DNA of 64,000 bases, from the NCBI RefSeq assembly GCF_900215145.1, contig NZ_OBDO01000011.1, forward strand, positions 62,001 through 126,000. Reading direction: 5' to 3'. The position numbers and the translations under genes are program-made. Under the pieces are notes generated by a model that saw only the letters and a program-made list of their open reading frames with translations, was not told the origin of the DNA and searched no databases. This DNA comes from Geodermatophilus sabuli. GTDB taxonomy: Bacteria > Actinomycetota > Actinomycetes > Mycobacteriales > Geodermatophilaceae. Shown one piece after another: positions 31,962 through 43,320 of the stretch (positions are counted from its first letter, which is position 1; every line of letters begins with the position of its first letter).

Positions 31962-32935
31962 CGCAGGCGCCCTGGTGCCGGCATGCCACGGCGGGCCCGG
32001 TACTCCGGCAGGCGGTCCATGGGTGGGCGCTCGCGGATCCCGACCTCCCAGGCGACCGGCTCCACCGACCCCCCGGAGCGCACGAACTGGACCAGCTGGT
32101 CGCCCGGCACCTGCAACGACGGGCAGCGGGCCAGGGCGGTCTGCAGGATCTGGCCGGCCATCCGGCCCAGGGCGGCGTCGCTCTGGTGCCGGTGCCGGCG
32201 GACGCCGAGGTCGACCTGGGCGAGGGCGTCGATCCCCGCGAGCTCGGCGAGGTCCACGAGCAGGCCGAACTCCACGCCGTAGTGGGAGGCGAACGGGACC
32301 CGCTCCAGGAGTCGCCGGCGGCCGGCGTACTCCCCGGACAGCGGTTGGACGAACCCCGCCAGGTGCGGCCAGAGGGCGCCGAGCAGCGGGCGGGCGGTGA
32401 GCTCGGTGACGCGCCCACCCCCTGAGGGGACGATCCCCTCGGCGGTGGCCAGCGGCCGGTCGTAGAGGCCCTTGACGTAGCCGACCGTCGGATCGGCCAG
32501 GAGGGGCCCCAGCAGCCCGACGACGAAGCAGGGGTCGAAGTCCTGCACGTCGGAGTCGAGGAACACCAGCACGTCGCCGCTGGTGACGAACAGGGACTTC
32601 CACAGGGCTTCGCCCTTGCCGGAGACGTGACCGTGCCCGGGCAGGACGTCGTCGACGTGCACCACCCGCGCCCCGGCGGCCTCGGCCACAGACGCCGTCC
32701 GGTCGCTGGAGCCGCTGTCGACGACGACCAGCTCGTCGACGAGGGGGACGTCCTCGACGAAGGCCCGCCGGATCACCTCGACGATGGCGCCGACGGTCCG
32801 CTCCTCGTCCAGCGCGGGCAGGACCACGCTGGTCGTCGTCCCGGACCGTCTCTTGGCCTCCAGCAGGTGCGGGGCCGAGAACTGCGCGGCCCGGTAGGTC
32901 CGTCGGGCCAGCCACGTGGCGACGTCCGCCCTCAT
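31958..32935 (-). CDS. gpgS: Glucosyl-3-phosphoglycerate synthase
   Basis: A 325-residue GT81 GT-A enzyme that transfers glucose from NDP-glucose to 3-phosphoglycerate, the first step to glucosylglycerate (a compatible solute) and, in mycobacteria, methylglucose lipopolysaccharides. Visible features: SVVLPALDEERTVGAIVEVI, VVDSGSSD (71-78), GKGEALWKSL, the metal-binding DSD at 127-129 in VFLDSDVQDFDP, and LSGEYAGRRRLLERVPF. Length is that of characterised GpgS proteins. AGAAGGGGG precedes the ATG at 32935. It is followed by the overlapping GT4 gene and is divergent from the sugar-acid cluster. Confidence 0.93.
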   Translation of the reverse strand: MRADVATWLARRTYRAAQFSAPHLLEAKRRSGTTTSVVLPALDEERTVGAIVEVIRRAFVEDVPLVDELVVVDSGSSDRTASVAEAAGARVVHVDDVLPGHGHVSGKGEALWKSLFVTSGDVLVFLDSDVQDFDPCFVVGLLGPLLADPTVGYVKGLYDRPLATAEGIVPSGGGRVTELTARPLLGALWPHLAGFVQPLSGEYAGRRRLLERVPFASHYGVEFGLLVDLAELAGIDALAQVDLGVRRHRHQSDAALGRMAGQILQTALARCPSLQVPGDQLVQFVRSGGSVEPVAWEVGIRERPPMDRLPEYRARRGMPAPGRLR

Positions 32936-33087
32936 CCGAGATCCCCCTTCTGCGGTACGGGCGCACCCGTTCCTGCCGGTCGTCCGGCGCGGCCGTCAGT
33001 GTGCGGAGTAGACGGCCCCGACGGAACCGGTTGACGCGCCGGTGCACGGACCCGGACGCTGCGCGGGTCCGACGGGGAGGGGGCGCG

Positions 33088-34047
33088 ATGACCGTTCGGG
33101 TAGGGCTCGTGGGTGCCGGCGCGGTCGGTGCCCGGCACGCCCGCACGCTCGCCGCCTTCGACGACGTCGAGCTGGTCGGTGTCTGCGACCCCGTGCCGGC
33201 GGCGGCCGGGGCGCTGGCCGCGGAGCTCGGCGTGCCGGCCGTCGCGGACCTGGACCGGCTGCTCCGGGCCGGGGTCGACGCCGTCTGGTTGTGCGTGCCG
33301 CCCTTCGCGCACGGCGACCCGGAGCTGGCCGCGGTGCGCGCGGGCGTGCCGTTCTTCGTCGAGAAGCCGCTGGCCGCCGACCTGCCCGTGGCGCGCCGGG
33401 TCGCCGACGCCGTCGCCGCGGCCGGGCTGCCGACCGCGACCGGCTACCACTGGCGGCACCTGGACACCGTGGAGCGGGCCCGGCAGGTGCTGGGCGGCGA
33501 CCGGGTCCGCCTGGTCGACGTCCGCTGGTGGGGGACGACGCCCCCGGCGGCCTGGTGGCGCCGCGAGGACCGCTCCGGCGGGCAGGTCGTCGAGCAGGCG
33601 ACCCACGTGCTCGACCTCGTCCGCGTGCTCGCCGGCGAGGTCACGGAGGTGGTCGGTGCGGCGGCACCCTCCACGAGGGAGGCCCGCGACGTGCCGGACG
33701 CGACCGCCGCGGTGCTCCGGTTCCGGTCCGGCGCCGTGGGGACCGCGAGCACCTCGTGCGTCCTCCCCCTCCCGACCGCGGCTGGCCTCGACGTGGCGGC
33801 CGCCGGCGTGTCGGTCGCCCTCACCGAGACCTCGCTGCGGGTGGGTACCGCGGAGGGGGTGGAGGAGGTCATCCCCACCGTCGACGCCCGCCGTGCCGTC
33901 GACCGCGCCTTCGTCGACGTGCTCTCCGGCCGGCCCCGGGCGCCCGGGCTGGTCGACGTCGCCGAGGCACTGCGCACGCACCACCTGGCCTGCGCCGTCG
34001 CGGAGGCCGCCCGCACCGGCGCTGCGGTCCGGGTCGGGGAACCGTGA
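33088..34047 (+). CDS. Gfo/Idh/MocA family oxidoreductase
   Basis: A 319-residue NAD(P)-dependent oxidoreductase: Rossmann GLVGAGAVGARHARTL (6-21), the catalytic EKP motif (FFVEKPLAADLPVA, about 91-104), and GGQVVEQATHVLDLVR with the conserved His region of the substrate domain. Members oxidise sugars, inositols or sugar acids. GGGGAGGGGG precedes the ATG. It is the first gene of the sugar-acid catabolic cluster and 152 bases from the divergent gpgS; 106 bases separate it from the zinc dehydrogenase. Confidence 0.88.
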   Translation: MTVRVGLVGAGAVGARHARTLAAFDDVELVGVCDPVPAAAGALAAELGVPAVADLDRLLRAGVDAVWLCVPPFAHGDPELAAVRAGVPFFVEKPLAADLPVARRVADAVAAAGLPTATGYHWRHLDTVERARQVLGGDRVRLVDVRWWGTTPPAAWWRREDRSGGQVVEQATHVLDLVRVLAGEVTEVVGAAAPSTREARDVPDATAAVLRFRSGAVGTASTSCVLPLPTAAGLDVAAAGVSVALTETSLRVGTAEGVEEVIPTVDARRAVDRAFVDVLSGRPRAPGLVDVAEALRTHHLACAVAEAARTGAAVRVGEP

Positions 34048-34153
34048 CCGGTCCGCACACCGACCTGGACTGCCTGGTTCGTCCGCGCGCTTCCTGGGCA
34101 CTCCGCGACCGGCCGGTGGGCGGCCACCGGGACGGATGTGCGAGGGAGCTGCG

Positions 34154-35302
34154 ATGCGGGCGATGGTGTACCGGGGGCCCTACAAGATCCGGGTGGAGGA
34201 GAAGGACGTCCCGGCCATCGAGCACCCGAACGACGCGATCGTCCGCGTGACGCTCGCCGCGATCTGCGGCTCGGACCTGCACCTCTACCACGGCCTCATG
34301 CCGGACACCCGGATCGGGCACACGTTCGGCCACGAGTTCATCGGCGTCGTGGAGCAGGTCGGCTCCTCCGTGCAGCACCTGCAGGTCGGCGACCGGGTGA
34401 TGGTGCCGTTCAACATCTTCTGCGGCTCGTGCTGGTTCTGCGCGCGGGGCCTGTACTCCAACTGCCACAACGTCAACCCGAACGCCACGGCCGTCGGTGG
34501 CATCTACGGCTACTCGCACACCACCGGCGGCTACGACGGCGGCCAGTCGCAGTACGTCCGCGTGCCGTTCGCCGACGTCGGCCCGGTGAAGATCCCGGAC
34601 TGGATGCACGACGAGGACGCGGTCCTGCTGACCGACGCCGCCGCGACCGGCTACTTCGGCGCCCAGCTCGGCGAGATCGCGCAGGGCGACACCGTGGTCG
34701 TCCTCGGTGCCGGGCCGGTCGGCCTGATCGCCGCCCAGTCGTCGTGGCTGATGGGCGCCGGCCGGGTCATCGTCGTCGACCACCTCCAGGAGCGGCTGGA
34801 GAAGGCCCGCACCATGGCCTACGCCGAGACGCTGGACTACGACGAGTACGACGACATCGTGGTCGAGCTGAAGAAGCAGACCGACTTCCTCGGTGCCGAC
34901 GTCGTCATCGAGGCCGTCGGCGCGGAGGCCGACGGCAACCTGCTGCAGCACGTGACCGGGACCAAGCTCAAGCTGCAGGGCGGCTCACCGGTGGCGCTGA
35001 ACTGGGCGATCGACGGGGTGCGCAAGGGCGGCACCGTCTCCGTCGTCGGCGCCTACGGCCCGATCCCCAGCGCGGTGAAGTTCGGTGACGCGCTCAACAA
35101 GGGGCTGACCCTCCGGATGAACCAGACGCCGGTGAAGCGCCAGTGGCCCCGCATGTTCGAGCACGTGCGCAACGGCCACCTCACGCCGCGGGCGATGGTC
35201 ACCCACCGGTTCCCGCTGGAGCACATCGCCGAGGCCTACCACGTGTTCTCGGCCAAGCTCGACGGCTGCATCAAGCCGCTGGTCCTGCCCGATGCGGCCT
35301 GA
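34154..35302 (+). CDS. Zinc-dependent alcohol dehydrogenase (formaldehyde-dehydrogenase-like MDR)
   Basis: A 382-residue medium-chain dehydrogenase. The catalytic zinc site has Cys in AAICGSDLHLYHG and the GHEFIG motif; the structural zinc loop is present with C-G-S-C-W-F-C and a later Cys (NIFCGSCWFCARGLYSNCHN). The NAD site reads VVLGAGPVGLIAA. The long form and loop insertion resemble glutathione-independent formaldehyde dehydrogenases and related threonine/sorbitol dehydrogenases. The substrate could be a sugar alcohol or an aldehyde from the cluster. GGGAG lies upstream of the ATG at 34154; the next gene starts 12 bases after the stop. Confidence 0.9.
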   Translation: MRAMVYRGPYKIRVEEKDVPAIEHPNDAIVRVTLAAICGSDLHLYHGLMPDTRIGHTFGHEFIGVVEQVGSSVQHLQVGDRVMVPFNIFCGSCWFCARGLYSNCHNVNPNATAVGGIYGYSHTTGGYDGGQSQYVRVPFADVGPVKIPDWMHDEDAVLLTDAAATGYFGAQLGEIAQGDTVVVLGAGPVGLIAAQSSWLMGAGRVIVVDHLQERLEKARTMAYAETLDYDEYDDIVVELKKQTDFLGADVVIEAVGAEADGNLLQHVTGTKLKLQGGSPVALNWAIDGVRKGGTVSVVGAYGPIPSAVKFGDALNKGLTLRMNQTPVKRQWPRMFEHVRNGHLTPRAMVTHRFPLEHIAEAYHVFSAKLDGCIKPLVLPDAA

Positions 35303-35314
35303 GGAGGAGCGACG

Positions 35315-37507
<2,193 letters not shown>

Positions 37508-37522
37508 CCCCCTGCCCGGTGG

Positions 37523-37550
37523 TGGTCGCGGCTCAGTGGTCGCGGCTCAG
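37523..37550. repeat. 14-bp direct repeat at a stop codon
   Basis: TGGTCGCGGCTCAG occurs twice in tandem (37523-37536, 37537-37550) at the junction of the converging aldolase and dehydratase genes. The second copy contains the dehydratase's stop codon and the first carries a spare copy of it. Confidence 0.6.
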
Positions 37551-39346
37551 TGGTTGTCGCGCGGGATGCCCGCGGTGTGCGCCACCCGCCGGTAGCCCAC
37601 CGCGGGACGCAGCACCATCCCCTCGTCCAGCTGGGTGACCATCGAGCGCTGGATCTCCTGCCACGGCGTCTGCGAGGCCGGCACGGGGTAGCCGCCGGCC
37701 TCCTCCAGCGCGCGCCGCCGCTCGGCCAGCTCCTCGTCGGGGAGCAGGACGTCGGCCCGGCCGGCCCCGAGGTCGATCCGGACGACGTCGCCGGTCCGCA
37801 GCAGCGCGAGCCCGCCGCCGTCGGCCGCCTCGGGAGAGGCGTTGAGGATCGACGGGGAGCCCGACGTCCCCGACTGGCGGCCGTCCCCGATGCACGGCAG
37901 CGCGTGGACGCCCGCCCGGATCAGGGCCGCCGGCGGCTGCATGTTGACGACCTCGGCCGCGCCCGGGTAGCCCAGTGGGCCGACCCCGCGGATGACCAGC
38001 AGGCACGTCTCGTCGATCTCCAGGGCGGGGTCGTCGATGCGGGCGTGGTAGTCCTCCGGTCCGTCGAAGACGACGGCGCGACCCTCCATCACGCCGGGCT
38101 GCTCCGGGTCGGACAGGTAGCGGTCGCGGAACTCCGGGGAGATCACGCTGGTCTTCATGATCGCGCTGTCGAACAGGTTGCCGCGCAGCACGAGGAAGCC
38201 GGCGTCGGGCAGCAGGGCGGTGTCGAAGGTGCGGATGACCTCGCGGTCGGTCGCCGGGGTGTCCCGGCAGTTCTCCCCGATCGTGCGGCCGTTGACCGTC
38301 CGGGCGTCCTCGTGGACCAGGCCGTGGCCCATCAGCTCGTGGACGACGGCGGGCACGCCGCCGGCGCGGTGGAACTCCTCGCCGAGGAACCGGCCGGCCG
38401 GCTGCAGGTCGACGATCAGCGGGACCGCGAGCCCCAGCTCCTGCCAGTCGGCCACGTCCAGGGGGACGCCGACGTGCCGGGCGATCGCGTTGACGTGGAT
38501 GGGGGCGTTGGTCGAGCCGCCGATGGCGGAGGTGACCACCACGGCGTTCTCGAACGCCTCGCGGGTGAGGACGTCGGACGGCCGGAGGTCCTCGTGCACC
38601 ATCTCCACGACCCGCCGGCCGGTCAGGTAGGCCATGCGGGCGCGGTCCCGGTGCGGGGCGGGGATGGCGGCGCAGCCGGGCAGGCTCATGCCGAGGGCCT
38701 CGGCGACGGCGTTCATCGTCGACGCCGTCCCCATGGTGTTGCAGTGCCCGGGGGAGGGGGCCGCGGAGGCGACCAGGTCGACGAACCCCGCCTCGTCGAT
38801 CTGCCCGGCGGCGAGCAGCTCGCGCGCCTTCCAGACGATGGTCCCCGACCCGGTCCGCACGCCGTCGTACCAGCCGTCGAGCATCGGGCCCCCGGACAGC
38901 ACGATCGCCGGGAGGTCCACCGTGGCCGCGGCCATCAGGCAGGCCGGCGTCGTCTTGTCGCAGCCGGTGGTCAGCACGACGCCGTCCAGCGGGTAGCCGT
39001 GCAGCACCTCGACCAGGCCGAGGTAGGCCAGGTTGCGGTCCAGCGCCGCGGTGGGCCGTCGCGCGGTCTCCTGGATGGGGTGCACCGGGAACTCCAGCGC
39101 CACCCCGCCGGCGTCCCGGATGCCCTCGCGCACGCGCCCGGCCAGCTGCAGGTGGTGCCGGTTGCACGGGGCGAGGTCCGAACCGGTCTGCGCGATGCCG
39201 ATGACCGGCCGGCCGGACTGGAGCTCCTCGCGGGTGAGCGCCCAGTTCAGGTAGCGCTCGACGTAGAGCGCCGTCATCCCGGGGTCGTGCGGGTCGTCGA
39301 ACCAGGCCTGGCTGCGCAGCCGCCGTGCCGGCGTTCCGTCGTCCAC
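37547..39346 (-). CDS. IlvD/Edd family sugar-acid dehydratase
   Basis: A 599-residue iron-sulfur dehydratase. The cluster ligands are visible as NRHH (C in LAPCNRHH), [14 protein letters not shown] and [31 protein letters not shown] and [17 protein letters not shown] are family signatures. The GTG start at 39346 is chosen on GGAGGAG 6 bases upstream. Sequence features such as [15 protein letters not shown] and the gene's context favour a pentonate/hexonate dehydratase (arabinonate-, xylonate-, gluconate- or galactarate-like) over branched-chain DHAD. Its product would be a 2-keto-3-deoxy acid for the kinase and aldolases nearby. It is the only minus-strand gene of the cluster. Confidence 0.9.
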   Translation of the reverse strand: MDDGTPARRLRSQAWFDDPHDPGMTALYVERYLNWALTREELQSGRPVIGIAQTGSDLAPCNRHHLQLAGRVREGIRDAGGVALEFPVHPIQETARRPTAALDRNLAYLGLVEVLHGYPLDGVVLTTGCDKTTPACLMAAATVDLPAIVLSGGPMLDGWYDGVRTGSGTIVWKARELLAAGQIDEAGFVDLVASAAPSPGHCNTMGTASTMNAVAEALGMSLPGCAAIPAPHRDRARMAYLTGRRVVEMVHEDLRPSDVLTREAFENAVVVTSAIGGSTNAPIHVNAIARHVGVPLDVADWQELGLAVPLIVDLQPAGRFLGEEFHRAGGVPAVVHELMGHGLVHEDARTVNGRTIGENCRDTPATDREVIRTFDTALLPDAGFLVLRGNLFDSAIMKTSVISPEFRDRYLSDPEQPGVMEGRAVVFDGPEDYHARIDDPALEIDETCLLVIRGVGPLGYPGAAEVVNMQPPAALIRAGVHALPCIGDGRQSGTSGSPSILNASPEAADGGGLALLRTGDVVRIDLGAGRADVLLPDEELAERRRALEEAGGYPVPASQTPWQEIQRSMVTQLDEGMVLRPAVGYRRVAHTAGIPRDNH

Positions 39347-39544
39347 CGGGGTCTCCTCCCGCCGTGACCGGCCCGCACCCGACCGCCCGGGCCGTTTCCG
39401 CAGGATCGTGGTCCCGGCGGGCACCGGGCGCCAGCGGCGACGACGGCGCGGTGGACGGCGAGCGGACCAACGGGGACCCTGCGACCCTGGACGGCACCAC
39501 GTCCCTGGCCGCTCGGCACTGGCGCACACCCGGGAGCGAGGACC

Positions 39545-40828
39545 ATGACCGACGAGCGGGCGCTGCCACCCGTCCCGACGGCCCGGCAGGCGCCGAGGTG
39601 GTCGGAGCTGCGGGAGGTCGTGCAGTTCCGCCGGCCGCCACTGGGGCGCACCGCGCGGCGCCTGGAACGGGCTCTGACGATCCGCGACCTGCGCGCCGCG
39701 GCCCGGCGCACCACGCCCCGCGCGGTGTTCGACTACGTCGACGGCGCCGCGGAGGAGGAGATCACCGCGGCCCGCAACGTCGCGGCCTACCGGCGGGTCA
39801 CCTTCTCCCCGGACGCCCTGCGCTCGGTCGCCGACCCCGACCCGGGCGTGGAGCTGCTCGGCCGGCGCATCGCGATGCCGCTGGCCTTCGCGCCCACCGG
39901 CTACACGCGGATGATGCACCACCAGGGGGAGGCCGCCGTCGCCTCCGTGGCCGGGCACGTGGGCGTCCCCTACGCCCTGTCGACGGTGGGCTCCACCTCC
40001 ATCGAGGACGTGCGGGCCGCCGCGCCGGACGCCGACCTGTGGTTCCAGCTGTTCTTCACGGCCGACCGGGAGCTCAACGCCGGCCTGCTGGAGCGGGCGG
40101 CGGCGGCCGGGTACTCGACGCTGCTGCTCACCGTCGACACGACCGTCTCCGGGATGCGCTACCGGGACGTCGTCAACGGCCTCACCATCCCGCCGACCCT
40201 CACCGCCCGGACCGTGCTGAACATGTCCCGGTTCCCGCGCTGGTGGTTCGACAAGCTGACCACCGGCGGGATGACCTTCGCCTCGCTGACCGGTGTCCCC
40301 GGCAACCCGACCCCCGGCGAGGTCGCCAGCATGATGTTCGACCCGTGCCTGGACGTCTCCGCACTGGACTGGTTGCGTGATCGGTGGCGGGGTTCCCTCC
40401 TGGTGAAGGGCGTGACGACGCCCGCGTCGGCGCGGGAGGCCGTGGAGCACGGCGCCGACGGCGTGGTGGTCTCCAACCACGGCGGCCGCCAGCTGGACCG
40501 CTCCGCCGCGACGCTGGACGTGCTGCCGGCGATCCGCGCGGCGGTGGGCCAGTCGGCCACGGTCCTCATCGACGGCGGGGTCCTGCACGGGCAGGACGTC
40601 GTGGCGGCCCGCGCGCTGGGGGCGGACGCCGTGCTGATCGGCCGGGCCTACCTGTACGGGCTCATGGCCGGTGGCCAGCGGGGCGTGGCCCGTGCCTACG
40701 AGATCCTCGCCGAGGAGTACCTGCGGTCCATGCAGCTGCTCGGCGCGCGGTGCAGCGCGGACCTGTGCGAGCGGCACGTCGCGTTCACGCCGCACGGCAC
40801 CGGGGACTACCCGAACGTCTCGGTCTGA
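39545..40828 (+). CDS. FMN-dependent alpha-hydroxy-acid oxidase/dehydrogenase (LldD-like)
   Basis: A 427-residue member of the L-lactate dehydrogenase/glycolate oxidase family. It shows [34 protein letters not shown], the catalytic block [13 protein letters not shown] with His and Arg, and [25 protein letters not shown] for FMN phosphate binding. It oxidises L-lactate, glycolate or a similar 2-hydroxy acid to the oxo acid. In this cluster glycolate (from glycolaldehyde released by Dahms-type cleavage of a pentonate) or lactate are likely substrates. ATG at 39545; divergent from the dehydratase. Confidence 0.92.
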   Translation: MTDERALPPVPTARQAPRWSELREVVQFRRPPLGRTARRLERALTIRDLRAAARRTTPRAVFDYVDGAAEEEITAARNVAAYRRVTFSPDALRSVADPDPGVELLGRRIAMPLAFAPTGYTRMMHHQGEAAVASVAGHVGVPYALSTVGSTSIEDVRAAAPDADLWFQLFFTADRELNAGLLERAAAAGYSTLLLTVDTTVSGMRYRDVVNGLTIPPTLTARTVLNMSRFPRWWFDKLTTGGMTFASLTGVPGNPTPGEVASMMFDPCLDVSALDWLRDRWRGSLLVKGVTTPASAREAVEHGADGVVVSNHGGRQLDRSAATLDVLPAIRAAVGQSATVLIDGGVLHGQDVVAARALGADAVLIGRAYLYGLMAGGQRGVARAYEILAEEYLRSMQLLGARCSADLCERHVAFTPHGTGDYPNVSV

Positions 40829-40917
40829 CCGCGGTCGCCCGTCCCGGGTTGCCGGCGAGCCGCCGACGTGCAGGATTGGACCCACCAGGAAGTGACGCTG
40901 CTCACACAGGGGGCGCG

Positions 40918-42360
40918 ATGGTCACGACCCGTCCGGGAGGACGACCGTCCTCGGTGGTGGACCTGTTCCCGACCAAGTACCTGGCCGCACCGTCGGTGCG
41001 GGACATGCCGGAGCCGCCGGCCAGTTTCCGGCACGTCATCGGCCCGGGGATCATCGCCGCCGGCGTGGGCATGGCCAGCGGTGAGTTCATCCTCTACCCC
41101 TACATCGCCTCGCAGGTCGGCCTGGTCTTCGTCTGGGCGGCCTTCGTGGGCCTGGCCACCCAGTACTTCCTCAACATGGAGATCGAGCGCTACACGCTCG
41201 CCACCGGGGAGACCGCACTCACCGGCTTCAGCCGGTACTGGCGGCACTGGGGCCTGGTGTTCGCGATCATGGCCTACTTCGCCAACATCTGGCCGGGGTG
41301 GGCGACGAGCTCGGCGACGCTGGTCACCTACCTCGTCGGCGGCAGCGTGGTGCCCATCGCGATCGGCTTCCTCCTGCTGATCGGCATCATCCTGACCATG
41401 GCGCCGGTGGTGTACCAGGCCCTCGAGAAGATCCAGATGGTCAAGGTCGCCGCCGTCCTGCTGCTCATCGTCGTCGCCTCCGTCGCCGTGATCGGTGCAT
41501 CGACCTGGGCGGACGTGCCGCAGATCGTCACCGAGGCCGGGGTGCCGGCCGAGGAGCTCGGGTTCGCGCTGCTGCTGGGCGCGCTGGCCTTCGCGGGAGC
41601 CGGTGGCGGGCAGAACCTCTGCCAGAGCAACTGGATCCGCGACAAGCGATTCGGCATGGGCGCCTACGTCCCGCGGATCGTCAGCCCGATCACCGGCCAC
41701 CCGGAGGCCGCACCGTCGACCGGCTTCGTGTTCGAGCCGACGCCGGAGAACCTGGGCCGGTGGCGGCGCTGGTGGAAGTTCGCCAACACCGAGCAGCTGA
41801 CCACGTTCGTGCTGATCAGTTTCCTGACGATCCTGTTCACCTCGCTGCTGGCCTACGCCACGGTGTTCGGCCAGGAGGGCCTGGCCAGCGACATCTCCTT
41901 CCTCGAGGCCGAGGGGAACGTCCTCAACGACACCGTCGGCGGCTGGTTCGGCACGTTCTTCTGGATCATCGGCGCGTTCTCGCTGTTCGCCGCCGCGCTG
42001 GGCATCGTGGACTACACCAGCCGGCTGGGGGCCGACGTCCTCAAGACCGCGTACCTCCGCAACGCCAACGAGAGCAAGATCTACTTCGCGCTGGTGTGGG
42101 GCCTGGTCGCGATCGGCATCATCGTGCTGCTGTCCGGGCTGTCGCAGCCGCTGATCCTGCTGGTCATCTCCGCCGTCACCGGCGGGCTGATGATGTTCAT
42201 GTACTCGGCGCTGCTGCTCCTGGTGAACCGGCGGACGCTGCCGCGGGAGATCCGACCCGGCGCCGTCCGGATCGTCGCCCTCGTCTGGGCCTTCCTGCTC
42301 TTCGGGTTCCTCTCCGTGCTGACCTTCAACGAGCAGCTGCGGACGCTCTTCGGTGGGTGA
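40918..42360 (+). CDS. Nramp-fold transporter lacking the metal-site motifs
   Basis: A 480-residue membrane protein with about 11 helices and recognisable Nramp relatedness ([20 protein letters not shown] at helix 1; [42 protein letters not shown] at helix 6). True Mn/Fe transporters have DPGN in helix 1 and MPH in helix 6; here these read GMASGEF and GAGGGQN, so the Asp, Asn and Met metal ligands are gone. It also carries a large loop (residues about 240-285) not usual in Nramp. It sits between the 2-hydroxyacid oxidase and the PfkB kinase, whose start overlaps its stop by 8 bases, so a sugar-acid or related substrate is more likely than a metal. Confidence 0.8.
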   Translation: MVTTRPGGRPSSVVDLFPTKYLAAPSVRDMPEPPASFRHVIGPGIIAAGVGMASGEFILYPYIASQVGLVFVWAAFVGLATQYFLNMEIERYTLATGETALTGFSRYWRHWGLVFAIMAYFANIWPGWATSSATLVTYLVGGSVVPIAIGFLLLIGIILTMAPVVYQALEKIQMVKVAAVLLLIVVASVAVIGASTWADVPQIVTEAGVPAEELGFALLLGALAFAGAGGGQNLCQSNWIRDKRFGMGAYVPRIVSPITGHPEAAPSTGFVFEPTPENLGRWRRWWKFANTEQLTTFVLISFLTILFTSLLAYATVFGQEGLASDISFLEAEGNVLNDTVGGWFGTFFWIIGAFSLFAAALGIVDYTSRLGADVLKTAYLRNANESKIYFALVWGLVAIGIIVLLSGLSQPLILLVISAVTGGLMMFMYSALLLLVNRRTLPREIRPGAVRIVALVWAFLLFGFLSVLTFNEQLRTLFGG

Positions 42361-43315
42361 ACCGGTGGGCGCCGTCCCGCGGGTGGTCACCGCGGGGGAG
42401 ACGATGGTGCTGGTCGTCCCCACCGCCCCCGGCCGGCTCCGCCACGCCGGCGCGGTGACGCTGTCGATCGGCGGCGCGGAGAGCAACGTGGCGATCGGCC
42501 TGTCCCGGCTCGGCGTCCCGGCGGCCTGGGTGAGCGCGCTGGGGGAGGACGAGCTCGGCGAGCTGGTGCTGCACCGGGTGCGCGCCGAGGGGGTGGACAC
42601 CAGCGCCGTGCGGCGGGTGCCGGACCGGCCCACCGGGCTCTACCTGCGCGAGGAGGTCGCCGGCGCGCTGCGGGTGTACTACTACCGCCGCGGGTCGGCT
42701 GCCTCGACCCTGGCGCCGGGTGCCTTCGACCCGGCGGTCCTCGAGGGCGCGGCCTTCCTGCACCTCACCGGGATCACCGGGGCGCTGTCGCCCGAGTCCG
42801 CCGAGTTCCTGCCGTGGGCGGCGCGGACGGCCCGGGAGGCCGGCGTCCGGGTGAGCTACGACGTCAACTACCGCAGCCGGCTGTGGGAGCCGGCGGCCGC
42901 CCGCGCCGCCACCGAGGCGCTCCTGCCGCACGTCGACGTCCTGCTCGTGGGCGACGAGGAGGCCCGCGCCCTGTGGGGGGAGGACGACGAGACCTGCCTG
43001 GAGCGCCTCGCCGCCGCCGGCCCCGACGAGGTGGTGCTCAAGCTCGGCGCCCGCGGCTGCGCGGCATCGGTGGGCGGCGAGCGGCTGACCTCCCCGGGGT
43101 TCCCGGCGCGCCAGCTCGACCCGATCGGGGCGGGGGACGCGTTCGCCGCCGGCTACCTCGCCGCGAGCCTGTGGGGACTCGACGCCACCGAGCGCATGCG
43201 GACGGCCAACGCCATGGGCGCCTTCTGCGTGCAGGACCTCGGCGACTACGAGGGCCTGCCCAGCCGCCGGGAGCTGAGCGCGTTCCTGGACCGGACCGTC
43301 GACCTGGGGAGGTGA
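42353..43315 (+). CDS. kdgK: PfkB family sugar kinase, 2-keto-3-deoxygluconate kinase-like
   Basis: A 320-residue ribokinase-fold kinase: IGGAESNVAIGLSRLG (PfkB signature 1), SYDVNYRSRLWEP (the DxNxR motif typical of KDG kinases), and LDPIGAGDAFAAGYLAA (signature 2 with catalytic Asp). GTG at 42353 overlaps the transporter's end; GTG 42365 is an alternative. It would phosphorylate the keto-deoxy acid made by the dehydratase for cleavage by the KDPG-type aldolase. The symbol is by similarity; a fructokinase-like role cannot be excluded. Confidence 0.85.
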   Translation: MGEPVGAVPRVVTAGETMVLVVPTAPGRLRHAGAVTLSIGGAESNVAIGLSRLGVPAAWVSALGEDELGELVLHRVRAEGVDTSAVRRVPDRPTGLYLREEVAGALRVYYYRRGSAASTLAPGAFDPAVLEGAAFLHLTGITGALSPESAEFLPWAARTAREAGVRVSYDVNYRSRLWEPAAARAATEALLPHVDVLLVGDEEARALWGEDDETCLERLAAAGPDEVVLKLGARGCAASVGGERLTSPGFPARQLDPIGAGDAFAAGYLAASLWGLDATERMRTANAMGAFCVQDLGDYEGLPSRRELSAFLDRTVDLGR

Positions 43316-43320
43316 CGAGG

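Noticed and set aside
37547-39346. Branched-chain amino acid dihydroxyacid dehydratase (ilvD)
   Set aside because: No ilv genes are nearby, while a KDPG aldolase, KDG-like kinase and DapA-type aldolase surround it. A sugar-acid substrate fits better, though not proved.
40918-42360. Plain annotation as a manganese/iron Nramp importer
   Set aside because: The metal-binding motifs of helices 1 and 6 are absent and the gene is inside a sugar-acid operon.
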